23,331 nucleotides of DNA from Betaproteobacteria bacterium (GTDB taxonomy: Bacteria > Pseudomonadota > Gammaproteobacteria > Burkholderiales > SG8-41), in NCBI GenBank assembly GCA_023266245.1, contig JAHFRO010000032.1:1705-25035 (forward strand). The letters run 5' to 3'. Each line of letters begins with the position of its first letter. Within the stretch, counting starts at the first letter, position 1. Below are positions 9,301 through 16,428 of the stretch, in pieces. The notes below the pieces were generated by a model, which saw only the letters and a list, made by a program, of their open reading frames with translations, did not search any database and was not told where the DNA came from. A program made the position numbers and the translations under genes.

Positions 9301-10245
9301 GAGATCAAGCTCGGGCAGGTCTTTTGCCAGCCGCGTGCGCACGTTGGCAAGGCGCACATCGGCAATGATGTCCGTGAGCTGATGTTGGCTGAAGGTGAGC
9401 CACGCGCGCACAGCGCCGGCTCCGCGGGGAAACTCGACCGGGAACGGGACCCAGGTGCGCCAGGCCGCGATGTCGGCGTAGTCGAGCTGCAGGAACAGAC
9501 CGCCGTTCCATTCGGCGAGCGCCCTGACGGTCTCGCCGGTGAAGTCCCCGCGCACGTCGAGCGGGGCGGCCAGCTCGCGCGGCGGCACCGCGCGCAGCCC
9601 GAAGCGGTGATGTCCGCCGCGGTTGAAGATCTGCAGGTTGACGTGCTTCAGCTCCAGCTGCGGCGCGGCGCGCTGCTCATCCAGCCACACGATGGTGGCG
9701 TCGTGCACCTCGACGTCGCGCTGCCGCAGCAGCCAGTCGGCGAAACCGCCGCCGTCCTTCTCGCCGGTGAGCTCGATGCCGGCGACCGAAATCACGCCGC
9801 GCGAGTCGCGCCGGATGTTGAGGGTGGGACGATGGATGTCGAGCGCGTAAAAGCGCAGCTCGAGGGTGAGCAGCGACAGCCACGAGAGCGTATGGTCAAC
9901 GCGGGAGAGCTCGAGCGCGGGCCGTCCGGCGGCGTCGAACACCGTCACCTGCTCCAGCATCAACTGCGGACGCAGCCCGTCCCAGTTGGCGTGGATCCTG
10001 CCGATCGCGATCTTCTGCTGCGCCTTCTCGCTGACGACGCGCGCGATGTCTTCGTGATAGTTCTCGATGTTGGGCAGGATCCAGTAGCGCAGCCCGAGCA
10101 CGACGGCGGCGAACGCGATACCGGCTGTCAGCACGCTCCAGGTGAGTACGCGGTAGACCCAGAGCGAGCTGATGTGCAGCCACTTGAGCCTGTCGGGAAG
10201 CGCCACGCTTTGCCTGAGAGTCGAAAAAATGCGATATTGAGTCAA
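6370..10245 (-). CDS. yhdP: YhdP-family AsmA-like envelope protein (DUF3971)
   Basis: YhdP is one of the AsmA-like proteins (with TamB and YdbH) that bridge the inner and outer membranes and carry phospholipids to the outer membrane in E. coli. This protein has 1291 residues, close to E. coli YhdP. It has one N-terminal membrane anchor (about residues 30-52, VLTWSVLTAGIAFAAVVL followed by RYWILPNIENYHEDIARVVSE) and a long beta-rich periplasmic body of repeated strands ending in the AsmA C-terminal region (GKLLGILSLQALPRRITLDF, MPHVSDSVSIAGALIGGP). An Ala/Pro-rich linker lies near residue 1000. The open frame starts at a TTG (10245) with no Shine-Dalgarno sequence; a GTG at 10206, preceded by AGG at a fair distance, may be the real start and still keeps the anchor. 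The gene diverges from glnE and heads a coupled cluster with the small exported protein, the nitrilase and tldD. Confidence 0.92.
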   Translation of the reverse strand: MTQYRIFSTLRQSVALPDRLKWLHISSLWVYRVLTWSVLTAGIAFAAVVLGLRYWILPNIENYHEDIARVVSEKAQQKIAIGRIHANWDGLRPQLMLEQVTVFDAAGRPALELSRVDHTLSWLSLLTLELRFYALDIHRPTLNIRRDSRGVISVAGIELTGEKDGGGFADWLLRQRDVEVHDATIVWLDEQRAAPQLELKHVNLQIFNRGGHHRFGLRAVPPRELAAPLDVRGDFTGETVRALAEWNGGLFLQLDYADIAAWRTWVPFPVEFPRGAGAVRAWLTFSQHQLTDIIADVRLANVRTRLAKDLPELDLTELAGRIGWKMSDADFEVTTHKLSLATTGGLTLQPADFLLRLVGASERKPARGELQANALELAPLVALADHLPLAPEVRKQLATLSPKGSLYDVVVRWSGEWREPQQYSAKGRFHNLALNRMGRIPGFTGVSGSLEGTERGGTFYLNTQKATVEMPLVFRDTLEFDALTSQVAWVRSGGETELRLSNLSFSNSHLAGTVFGNYRTAGETRGHIDLTGNLTRADARFASRYIPLILGESTRAWLDTAFLAGQSNDVTLRLKGNLDDFPFTDGKGGVFQVTAKVTGGTLDYANGWPRIENIAGDFIFRGKRMDVYARQGTLFGARLAKVRAEISDLTHADELLNVTGEAEGPTGEFFAFIEKSPVLGMIDHFTEGWQAQGSGRLALKLEIPLRATEKSKVTGTYQFANNTVVSDPDLPAVEQAGGRVEFTESSVRAQNLSGTVLGGPVTIAATTLRDATVRVTVQGRINADNVRRSGGGPHWAQHLRGATDWRALYTIRKRVADVVVESSLQGLAADLPAPLVKTAVETLPFRFERHSLAANQDRLSLAFGDVVSMHLVRRTEGGRATIARGTVRFGGAAAEPERNGVWVSGAVKTLDLDRWLAFFRQSSGEARIDWGGVELKLGAMDALGRRFNDLAVNATAQGGQWRSSLSGKELEGSVIWQPQERGKFTAHMKTLAIPAAAPGAGQAAAAAQAQKEPELPALDITVEQFIKNDRPLGRLEFNATPEGRDWRIEKLRIVNPESTFTLEGLWQSWLSQPRTQVNLRLEASDAGKLLTRLGHPEGLRRGATKLEGALSWAGAPYDFDYPTLSGNLVLDAAKGQFLKLEPGIGKLLGILSLQALPRRITLDFRDIFSEGFAFDEIFAAVKINRGIASTENFRIQGPSARVTMSGEVDLVQETQKLRVRIMPHVSDSVSIAGALIGGPIAGVATFLAQKMLKDPLDQMVSYEYGVSGPWSEPNVVKIERQAGGPGAEKAP

Positions 10246-10274
10246 GGATTTACGTATTTTAACCTCAATCGCCG

Positions 10275-12995
10275 ATGGAATCTCATAACGCGCGCGCGCA
10301 GCCCCGCGCTGACGCGCTGCTCACGCGCGCCGCGCGGCTCAGCCATTACGCACGGCGGCTCATCGAGGCCGCGCCCCGGTCCGGTTTTGATGCCGGGATC
10401 GAGCGGGCGTTCAGCGCCGCTGAAATGCGCGCGGCGCTCGCGGCGCAGCCGACGAACGACGAGGAGGATAGTCACAGGCGCGCGCTGCGCGTGCTGCGCA
10501 GCCAGACGATGCTGCGCCTGATGGCGCGCGACCTGGGCGGCGTGGCGACGCTCGCCGAGGTGATGGCGACCACCACCGCGCTCGCCGAGGTCTCGATCAG
10601 CCACGCGCTCGCCCGCCTCGACGAATGGCTCGCCGCGCAGCATGGCAAGCCCGTCGGCGCGGCAAGCGGAAGCACGCAGCAGCTGCACGTGGTGGGTATG
10701 GGCAAGGTGGGCGGGGCCGAGCTCAACGTCTCTTCCGACATCGATCTCGTATTCGTCTATCCCGAGGAAGGCGAAACGCAGGGACCGCGTGCGATCAGTA
10801 ACCACGAGTACTTCACGCGGCTCGGGCGCCGCCTGATCGCGGTGCTCTCCGAGATCACCGCTGACGGTTATGTGTTTCGCGTCGACATGCGGCTGCGGCC
10901 TTACGGCGACAGCGGCCCGCTGGTCGCGAGCTTCGACATGCTCGAGAATTACTTCATTACCCAGGGACGGGAGTGGGAGCGTTACGCCTGGATCAAGGCG
11001 CGGCCGCTTACCGGAGACCGTTGTGCCGAGTTGCTCGAGCTTGCGCGCCCGTTCGTCTACCGGCGCCACCTCGACTACAACGCGTTCGCCTCGCTGCGCG
11101 ACCTGCACCGCCAGATCCGGCGCGAGGTGGAGCGCCGCGACATCGCCGAGAACATCAAGCTCGGGCCCGGCGGCATCCGCGAGATCGAGTTCATCGTGCA
11201 GGTATTCCAGCTGATCCGCGGCGGACGCGATCCGGCGTTGCGTCGGCAGCCGACCCTTGCGGTGCTGCCGCTGCTCGCCGAGCGCAATCTACTGCCCGCG
11301 GCGGCGGTGCGCGAGCTCGAGGAGGCCTACACGTTCCTGCGCAACCTCGAGCACCGGCTCCAGTACCTTGATGACCAGCAGACGCACGCGCTGCCGCAGT
11401 CAGAGGCCGACCGCCTCCTGGTGGCTCAAACGATGGGGTTTGAAGACTGCGCGGTGTTCGCCGCGGCGCTCGAGCATCACCGCAGCCGCGTGACGAACCA
11501 TTTCGAGGCGATATTCGCGGCCTCGCCCGCCGGCGAGCACGCGCTCACCCATCTGTGGCAGGAGCAGGCGGACACCGAGAAATCGGTGGCGCAGCTCGCC
11601 GCGCTCGGGTTCCACCGGCCGCAGGCGATCGAGCAGCGGCTCAAGGCCATGCGCGGGAGCGGTCGTTACCGCGGGATGCCCGCTGCGAGCCAGGCGCGGC
11701 TTGACCGGCTGGTGCCATACGCGATCGAAACCGCGGCCGCCGAACGCGATCCCGATGCGACACTGGAGCGCATCCTCGATTTGTTTGAGAGCGTGAGCCG
11801 GCGCGGGTCCTACCTCGCGCTGCTTGAGGAGTATCCCCAGGCGCTCTCGCGGCTCGCCGCGATGATGAGCTCCAGCCCGTGGGTGGCGCAGTACCTCACG
11901 CAGCACCCGATCCTGCTCGACGAGCTGCTCGACCCGCGCGCTCTCTACACGGCGCCCGACTGGACCGGGCTGCGCGCGGCGCTGCGCAGCGAGCTCGACG
12001 CCGCGGCAGCTGACCTCGAGAAGCAGATGGACCTGTTGCGCCACTTCAAGCACACGCAGACGCTGCGCCTGGTCGCGCAAGATCTCGCCGGGCTGCTGCC
12101 GCTCGAAAAGCTCGCCGATCGCTTGACCGAGCTCGCCGACTTCGTGCTCGCGGAAGTGCTGCGCCTCACCTGGCAGGGGCTGCGCCAGCGCCATTGCGAG
12201 GAGCCGTGCTTCGCGATCATCGGCTACGGCAAGCTCGGCGGCAAGGAGCTCGGCTACGCCTCTGACCTCGACCTCGTGTTCCTCTACGACGACGCGGCAG
12301 CGGAGGCGCCCGAGAACTACGCCCGCCTCGCGCAGCGCATCAACCACTGGCTGACCAGCCTGACGCCGGCCGGCGTGCTCTACGAGACCGACCTCAGGCT
12401 GCGACCGGACGGCGTGAGCGGCATGCTGGTGAGCCCGATTGAGGCATTCGAGGAATACCAGTACCGCCACGCGTGGCTGTGGGAGCACCAAGCGCTCACG
12501 CGCGGTCGTTTCTGCGCCGGCGACGAGGAGGTCGGCGTCAGGTTTGAGCGCATCAGGCGCGCGCTCCTCCAGCAGCGCCGCGATCTCGATCACCTGCGCG
12601 GCGAGATCGTCGCAATGCGGAAGAAGATGGCCGACGCGCACCCCAACGCGAGCGGGCTTTTCGATCTCAAGCACGACCGCGGCAGTATTGTCGACGTCGA
12701 GTTCATCGTCCAGTTCCTGGTGCTGGCCTACTCGCACGCGCACCCCGAACTCACCCGCAACGCCGGCAACCTGGCGCTCCTCAAGATGGCAGGCGAGCTC
12801 GGGCTGATCCCGCGCGATCTCGCTGGCGAAGCGCACGATGCGTACCGCGAGTTCCGCTGGCGTCAACACCGCCTGCGGCTGAACAGCGAGCGTTATGCGC
12901 GCGTCGAGCGGCGCGAGATCGCGCGCCAGGCCGCCGCCGTGCTCGCCCTGTGGCAAGCGGTGTTTCCGGGCGACCCGGCGGCGGAAACGCGCTGA
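10275..12995 (+). CDS. glnE: Bifunctional glutamine synthetase adenylyltransferase/deadenylylase
   Basis: GlnE attaches AMP to, and removes it from, a tyrosine of glutamine synthetase under control of PII and glutamine. The 906-residue protein has the two nucleotidyltransferase domains expected: the N-terminal deadenylylase with GMGKVGGAELNVSSDIDLVF (residues about 141-160, aspartates 155 and 157), and the C-terminal adenylylase with GYGKLGGKELGYASDLDLVF (about 650-669). Each is followed by its DxRLRP strand (VDMRLRPYGDSGPLV and TDLRLRPDGVSGMLV). Helical PII-response segments lie between and after them. The length is slightly below that of E. coli GlnE (946), mostly at the N-terminus. The ATG at 10275 is the first in frame, with only 29 bases to the divergent yhdP frame. 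Its substrate gene glnA lies convergently just downstream. Confidence 0.96.
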   Translation: MESHNARAQPRADALLTRAARLSHYARRLIEAAPRSGFDAGIERAFSAAEMRAALAAQPTNDEEDSHRRALRVLRSQTMLRLMARDLGGVATLAEVMATTTALAEVSISHALARLDEWLAAQHGKPVGAASGSTQQLHVVGMGKVGGAELNVSSDIDLVFVYPEEGETQGPRAISNHEYFTRLGRRLIAVLSEITADGYVFRVDMRLRPYGDSGPLVASFDMLENYFITQGREWERYAWIKARPLTGDRCAELLELARPFVYRRHLDYNAFASLRDLHRQIRREVERRDIAENIKLGPGGIREIEFIVQVFQLIRGGRDPALRRQPTLAVLPLLAERNLLPAAAVRELEEAYTFLRNLEHRLQYLDDQQTHALPQSEADRLLVAQTMGFEDCAVFAAALEHHRSRVTNHFEAIFAASPAGEHALTHLWQEQADTEKSVAQLAALGFHRPQAIEQRLKAMRGSGRYRGMPAASQARLDRLVPYAIETAAAERDPDATLERILDLFESVSRRGSYLALLEEYPQALSRLAAMMSSSPWVAQYLTQHPILLDELLDPRALYTAPDWTGLRAALRSELDAAAADLEKQMDLLRHFKHTQTLRLVAQDLAGLLPLEKLADRLTELADFVLAEVLRLTWQGLRQRHCEEPCFAIIGYGKLGGKELGYASDLDLVFLYDDAAAEAPENYARLAQRINHWLTSLTPAGVLYETDLRLRPDGVSGMLVSPIEAFEEYQYRHAWLWEHQALTRGRFCAGDEEVGVRFERIRRALLQQRRDLDHLRGEIVAMRKKMADAHPNASGLFDLKHDRGSIVDVEFIVQFLVLAYSHAHPELTRNAGNLALLKMAGELGLIPRDLAGEAHDAYREFRWRQHRLRLNSERYARVERREIARQAAAVLALWQAVFPGDPAAETR

Positions 12996-12997
12996 GC

Positions 12998-13014
12998 TGC
13001 GCCGCAGCGGCGCA
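12998..13014. terminator. Possible bidirectional hairpin between glnE and glnA
   Basis: The only spacer between the convergent glnE and glnA stop codons contains a perfect 7-base stem (TGCGCCG / CGGCGCA) with a CAG loop. It lacks a T-tract on either side, so intrinsic termination would be weak; it may simply protect transcript ends. Confidence 0.35.
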
Positions 13015-13034
13015 TCGGGCGCGCGACGCTGCGC

Positions 13035-14537
13035 TCAGATGTCGAAGTAGAGGTAGAACTCCCAGGGATGCGGGCGCAGCCGGACTGGGTCCACCTCGCG
13101 CTTGCGCTTGTAATCGAGCCAGGTCTCGATCACGTCATTGGTGAACACCCCGCCCTTCTGCAGGAAGGCGTGGTCTTTCTCGAGCGCCTCCAACGCCTGC
13201 TCCAGCGAGCCCGGAACCTGGGCGATATGCTTCGATTCCTCCGGCGGCAGGTCATAGATATTCTTGTCGACGGGATCCCCCGGATCGATCTTGTTCTGGA
13301 CGCCGTCGAGCCCGGCCATCAACATCGCGGCGAACGCGAGGTAGGCGTTGGCCGAGGGATCCGGGCAGCGGAACTCGACACGCTTCGCCTTGGGCGAGTC
13401 CGAGTACATCGGGATGCGCGCCGCGGCCGAGCGGTTGCGCTGGGACATCACCAAGTTGACCGGCGCCTCGTAGCCCGGAACCAGACGCTTGTAGGAGTTG
13501 GTAGTGGGCGCGCAGAACGCCATCAAGGCGTGGGAGTGCTTGAGCAGCCCGCCGGTATACCAGCGGCAAAGCTGCGAGGTGAGCGCCCAGCCCTTGGGAT
13601 CGAAGAACAGGTTCTCGTCCCCCTTCCACAGGCTCTGGTGGCAGTGCATGCCGCTCGCGTTGTCGGCGAAGAGCGGCTTGGGCATGAAGGTGGCGACCTT
13701 GCCGTGCTGGCGCGAGACGTTCTTGCAGAAGTACTTATAGAGCATCACGTTGTCGGCCATGCGGGTAAGCGACGCAAAACGCATGTCGATCTCGTTCTGG
13801 CCGGCGGTCGCCACCTCGTGATGGTGCACCTCGATCTGTATACCCGCCTGCATCAGCGCCAGCACGATCTTCGAGCGGATGTCCTGCAGCGTGTCGTGCG
13901 GCGGCACCGGAAAGTAGCCTTCCTTGTAGCGCGGCTTGTAGCCGAGGTTGCCGCCCCCGTAGGCGCCTTCGTCCTTGCCCGAGTTCCATTCGCCTTCGGC
14001 CGACTCGACGTAGTAATAGCCGCAGTGCTGGTCCTGCGCGAACCGCACCGAATCGAAGATGAAGAACTCGAGCTCCGGCCCGAAATAGCAGGTGGTCGCG
14101 ATCCCGGTCTGCTTGAGATAGACCTCCGCCTTCTTGGCGACGAAGCGCGGGTCACGCGAGTAAGGCTGCTTGAGGATCGGGTCGTGGACGTCGCAGATGA
14201 TCGCCAGCGTGGGGACTTCGCACACCGGATCAACAAACGCCGTCGAGGGATCGGGCTTGAGCAGCATGTCCGACTCCTGGATCTCCTGGAAACCGCGGAT
14301 CGAGGAGCCGTCGAACCCGATGCCTTCGCTGAAGAGCTCGGCGTGGATTTCGGGGAGTGTGATCGAGAAGTGCTGCCACAGCCCCGGCATGTCGGTGAAC
14401 CTGAGATCAACGATCTGGATGTCGTGCTGCTTGATCATCGCGATGATGTCATCCACGCTTTCAGGGCGCTGCACGCGAAAAGCCCCCGGCGCGACCTGGA
14501 CCATCGATTGCTTGGCGTTTTTCTGTTGCGGCGACAT
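13035..14537 (-). CDS. glnA: Glutamine synthetase, type I
   Basis: This enzyme makes glutamine from glutamate and ammonia with ATP. The start is the ATG at 14537, preceded by a strong AAGGAGGGAG ribosome site, giving 500 residues. Standard GSI motifs are present: FTDMPGLWQHFSI and EGIGFDGSSIRGF, the metal-binding YFGPELEFFIFD, EVHHHEVATAGQNEID, SGMHCHQSLW, PTTNSYKRLVPGYEAPVN and FRCPDPSANAYLAFAAMLMAG. The adenylylation tyrosine is present in KNIYDLPPEE, so it is a plausible GlnE target. About 25 extra residues precede the usual N-terminus. Details such as KPRYKEGYFPVPPHDTLQDIR and the C-terminal RLRPHPWEFYLYFD recall, from memory, the GSI forms of cyanobacteria, planctomycetes and deltaproteobacteria more than the E. 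coli type (AVKGGYFPVPP, VELYYSV). An unusual origin is possible but not shown. Confidence 0.96.
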   Translation of the reverse strand: MSPQQKNAKQSMVQVAPGAFRVQRPESVDDIIAMIKQHDIQIVDLRFTDMPGLWQHFSITLPEIHAELFSEGIGFDGSSIRGFQEIQESDMLLKPDPSTAFVDPVCEVPTLAIICDVHDPILKQPYSRDPRFVAKKAEVYLKQTGIATTCYFGPELEFFIFDSVRFAQDQHCGYYYVESAEGEWNSGKDEGAYGGGNLGYKPRYKEGYFPVPPHDTLQDIRSKIVLALMQAGIQIEVHHHEVATAGQNEIDMRFASLTRMADNVMLYKYFCKNVSRQHGKVATFMPKPLFADNASGMHCHQSLWKGDENLFFDPKGWALTSQLCRWYTGGLLKHSHALMAFCAPTTNSYKRLVPGYEAPVNLVMSQRNRSAAARIPMYSDSPKAKRVEFRCPDPSANAYLAFAAMLMAGLDGVQNKIDPGDPVDKNIYDLPPEESKHIAQVPGSLEQALEALEKDHAFLQKGGVFTNDVIETWLDYKRKREVDPVRLRPHPWEFYLYFDI

Positions 14538-14540
14538 AGA

Positions 14541-14550
14541 CTCCCTCCTT
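14541..14550 (-). promoter_or_regulatory. Strong Shine-Dalgarno site deciding the glnA start
   Basis: The minus strand reads AAGGAGGGAG a few bases before ATG 14537. The open frame continues 68 codons upstream without any comparable site, so this fixes the start. Confidence 0.8.
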
Positions 14551-14720
14551 ATGATCGTGAACACCCGGGCCCGTGCTCTGCCGCGGGATACAGTTGCCGC
14601 ACGAGGCAGCCCGCAGCCGGTTGACGCGCAGCCGGCGCCTCGGTCGGTGGAATACGGATGGTTCGGGCGGTTGATGACGCTCGCTCTTTGACGGCGTTTC
14701 GTCTCCCACGCCCGCGTCCT

Positions 14721-14748
14721 ACGATAATTCACCTCCCCCAAAAGTCAA
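14721..14748 (-). promoter_or_regulatory. Predicted sigma-70 promoter of glnA
   Basis: The minus strand has TTGACT at 14748-14743 and TATCGT at 14726-14721 with a 16-base spacer. It lies five bases after the cyclase stop codon and would give a leader of roughly 175 bases before glnA. No sigma-54 (TGGCAC-N5-TTGC) match was found by eye in the leader. Confidence 0.45.
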
Positions 14749-14753
14749 GCGCG

Positions 14754-16082
14754 TCAGGTGCCGGCGTGATCACCGCCGAAGGCGGTCCCTTCCACCTTGT
14801 GCCCCATCAGGCGGTAGACGGCGATGTCGCCCACCTTGCCCTTGACCTTGAGCATCTCCGGGCCCTGAAAATCGAACTGGTTGCGAACGCGCTTGTAGGT
14901 GGCGGCGTCAACCAGTATGGTGCTGGGGCCCGCTTCCGCGGTGACCCGGCTCGCGATATTCACCGTGTCGCCCCACAGGTCGTAGATGAATTTCTTCATG
15001 CCGATCACGCCCGCCACCACCGGTCCGGTGCCGACGCCCACATGTATCTGCAGCTCTGACTTCTTGATTCCCGAAAGCGCAGCCATGTAGTCGCGCATCT
15101 CGAGCGCCATACCGCAAATCGCTTTGCTGTAGTCGCTTGCCACTTGCCTGACACTTGCGCTCCGGTGATGTTCGTCGAGCCCTCCCGCCACCATGTAGGC
15201 ATCGCCGATGGTCTTGATCTTCTCCAGGCCGAACTTCTCCGCAAGCTGGTCGAAGTGTGAGAACACCTCATTGAGCAGCGTCACCATGTGCTGGGGCGGC
15301 ATCTCTTCGGAGAGCCGGGTGAAATTGATGATGTCGGCGAACATCACGGTGACGTCGGCGAAGCCATCGGCAATCGTGGCATGTTGCACCTTGAGGCGCT
15401 CGGCAATGGGGCCGGGCAGGATGTTGAGCAGCAGTCGCTCCGACTTCTCCTGCTCCTCCTTGAGTAACCGGTTCTGCTCGTCCACCTTCTCCTGCAGCTT
15501 GTCGCGCTGGCGCACGAAGTAGCTGATCAGCAGATAGATGATGGTGGACATCGCGGCGAAGTTGAGCGCGAAGAATACGGCAATGGTCTGTGCCGTGACA
15601 CCCGACTCCACGCCCTCGGTGAGGAAGTAGTCAAAGAACCCCGACACCGCGGTCATCACGAGATAGGCGAAGAACCACGGCAGCGACTCGCGTGGCCCCT
15701 GGAACATCATCACGCCGACCGGCGCGAGCAGCGCCCACAACATCACGCCCGAGGAACTCACGTAGCTGCCGATGCTCCACTGCATGATGAACGGCACGAA
15801 CAGGAACAGGCTGGTCTGGATGAAGCGGAACAGCGCGAAGTTGCGGTTCCACAAGTAGAGCGCGAGTGCGCCCGCAGAGATCCCGAGGTAGGTTAACGGC
15901 ACCGTGGAGGAGAACTTGATGCCCATCGCCTGGTAGATGACAAGCCACAGCATCGCGCCGAAGCCCATCAGGCCGCTGGCGAAGATCAGCAGCGTCTTGT
16001 TGAGCCTTTCCTGCTCGCTGTCCTGCTCAGTGATGACGCGTTGGCCCAAATCCTGCAGCCACAAGCGAAAATTGCGCGCCAT
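14754..16082 (-). CDS. Membrane-anchored class III adenylate cyclase
   Basis: The 442-residue protein has six predicted membrane segments (about residues 31-54, 60-78, 82-102, 110-128, 133-152 and 167-190), a coiled-coil linker (RQRDKLQEKVDEQNRLLKEE and onward) and a C-terminal class III cyclase domain (about 240-430). Metal-binding aspartates are Asp250 (VMFADIINF) and Asp294 (IGDAYMVAGG). The purine-selecting pair is Lys290 and Asp368 (FIYDLWGDTVN), the adenylate type, and the transition-state residues Asn375 and Arg379 (NIASR) are present, so an active cAMP-forming homodimer is predicted. The membrane part has no domain name I can give with confidence; it may sense a membrane or redox signal. 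The ATG at 16082 is preceded by AGGGAG at 8 bases; an upstream in-frame ATG at 16148 would sit inside a palindrome and is less likely. It is divergent from ilvE and upstream of glnA on the same strand. Confidence 0.9.
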   Translation of the reverse strand: MARNFRLWLQDLGQRVITEQDSEQERLNKTLLIFASGLMGFGAMLWLVIYQAMGIKFSSTVPLTYLGISAGALALYLWNRNFALFRFIQTSLFLFVPFIMQWSIGSYVSSSGVMLWALLAPVGVMMFQGPRESLPWFFAYLVMTAVSGFFDYFLTEGVESGVTAQTIAVFFALNFAAMSTIIYLLISYFVRQRDKLQEKVDEQNRLLKEEQEKSERLLLNILPGPIAERLKVQHATIADGFADVTVMFADIINFTRLSEEMPPQHMVTLLNEVFSHFDQLAEKFGLEKIKTIGDAYMVAGGLDEHHRSASVRQVASDYSKAICGMALEMRDYMAALSGIKKSELQIHVGVGTGPVVAGVIGMKKFIYDLWGDTVNIASRVTAEAGPSTILVDAATYKRVRNQFDFQGPEMLKVKGKVGDIAVYRLMGHKVEGTAFGGDHAGT

Positions 16083-16130
16083 GAATTCTCCCTGGAATGC
16101 CGCTACCGGGCCGGAGCCCGGCGGCAGCGT

Positions 16131-16148
16131 TTGCGAATTAATTCGCAA
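16131..16148. promoter_or_regulatory. 18-base perfect palindrome upstream of the cyclase gene
   Basis: TTGCGAATTAATTCGCAA reads the same on both strands and sits 49-66 bases before the cyclase start, in otherwise GC-rich DNA. The size and symmetry fit a dimeric repressor or activator site overlapping the cyclase promoter region. No regulator family is identified. Confidence 0.45.
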
Positions 16149-16264
16149 TTCTACTCAGTGCGCACCGAGTTTGCCACCACTTGGTGCCGGCTTTCGTTAG
16201 GTGGAAGCGGCCGCACTCCTGATGGCAACCGGCGCAGCCGCGCCATTCCGAGGCGCCGGCCGCG

Positions 16265-16386
16265 GCCTCCGGCGTGTTCCGAGTTCCGTGTTCTGAGTTT
16301 TGGGAACAACCCGCACCCTGCCGCTCTTGACTCGAAACCCTGAACTCTGAACCCGAAACGCCGAGGGCGCCCCCGGCGCCGGAGGC
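16265..16386. repeat. Inverted element with two heptamer arrays and GC-rich ends
   Basis: The outer ends are a perfect 10-base inverted repeat (GCCTCCGGCG at 16265-16274, CGCCGGAGGC at 16377-16386). Inside, 16276-16303 hold four units of the GTTCCGA type, and 16331-16358 hold four units of the CTCTGAA type, which are the approximate reverse complement; a fifth degenerate unit is at 16324. A GGCGCC-CCC-GGCGCC motif lies at 16366-16380. Confidence 0.75.
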
Positions 16387-16395
16387 GACATGCGC

Positions 16396-16401
16396 TAAAA
16401 T
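16396..16401 (+). promoter_or_regulatory. Possible -10 element of ilvE
   Basis: TAAAAT lies 27 bases before the ilvE ATG, just after the repeat element. The region where a -35 would lie is inside the GC-rich end of that element and has no good match. Confidence 0.3.
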
Positions 16402-16428
16402 GGTGCTTTTGCTCGATGGGATATATAC

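Larger units (their letters stand above)
16083..16428. other. 346-base spacer between divergent cyclase and ilvE
   Basis: No gene is seen here. The stretch holds the cyclase ribosome site at its left end, an 18-base perfect palindrome (16131-16148), a long imperfect inverted element built from two heptamer arrays (16265-16386), and a possible ilvE -10 element (16396-16401). The remaining bases (about 16150-16260) are GC-rich and featureless to my eye. Confidence 0.6.

Noticed and set aside
6574..10521. 1315-codon open frame on the plus strand opposite yhdP
   Set aside because: It is a high-GC antisense shadow: the minus strand encodes a recognisable YhdP with anchor and AsmA-like end, while the plus translation is His/Arg/Glu/Ala-rich without any family pattern.
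11400..12956. 518-codon open frame opposite glnE
   Set aside because: The plus strand carries both GlnE nucleotidyltransferase motifs; the antisense product is low in hydrophobic order and matches nothing I know.
13068..14624. 518-codon frame opposite glnA
   Set aside because: It mirrors glnA codon bias, and all glutamine synthetase motifs are on the minus strand.
14538..14720. Sigma-54/NtrC promoter for glnA
   Set aside because: No TGGCAC-N5-TTGC match was seen by eye on the minus strand; only a sigma-70-like pair is supported.
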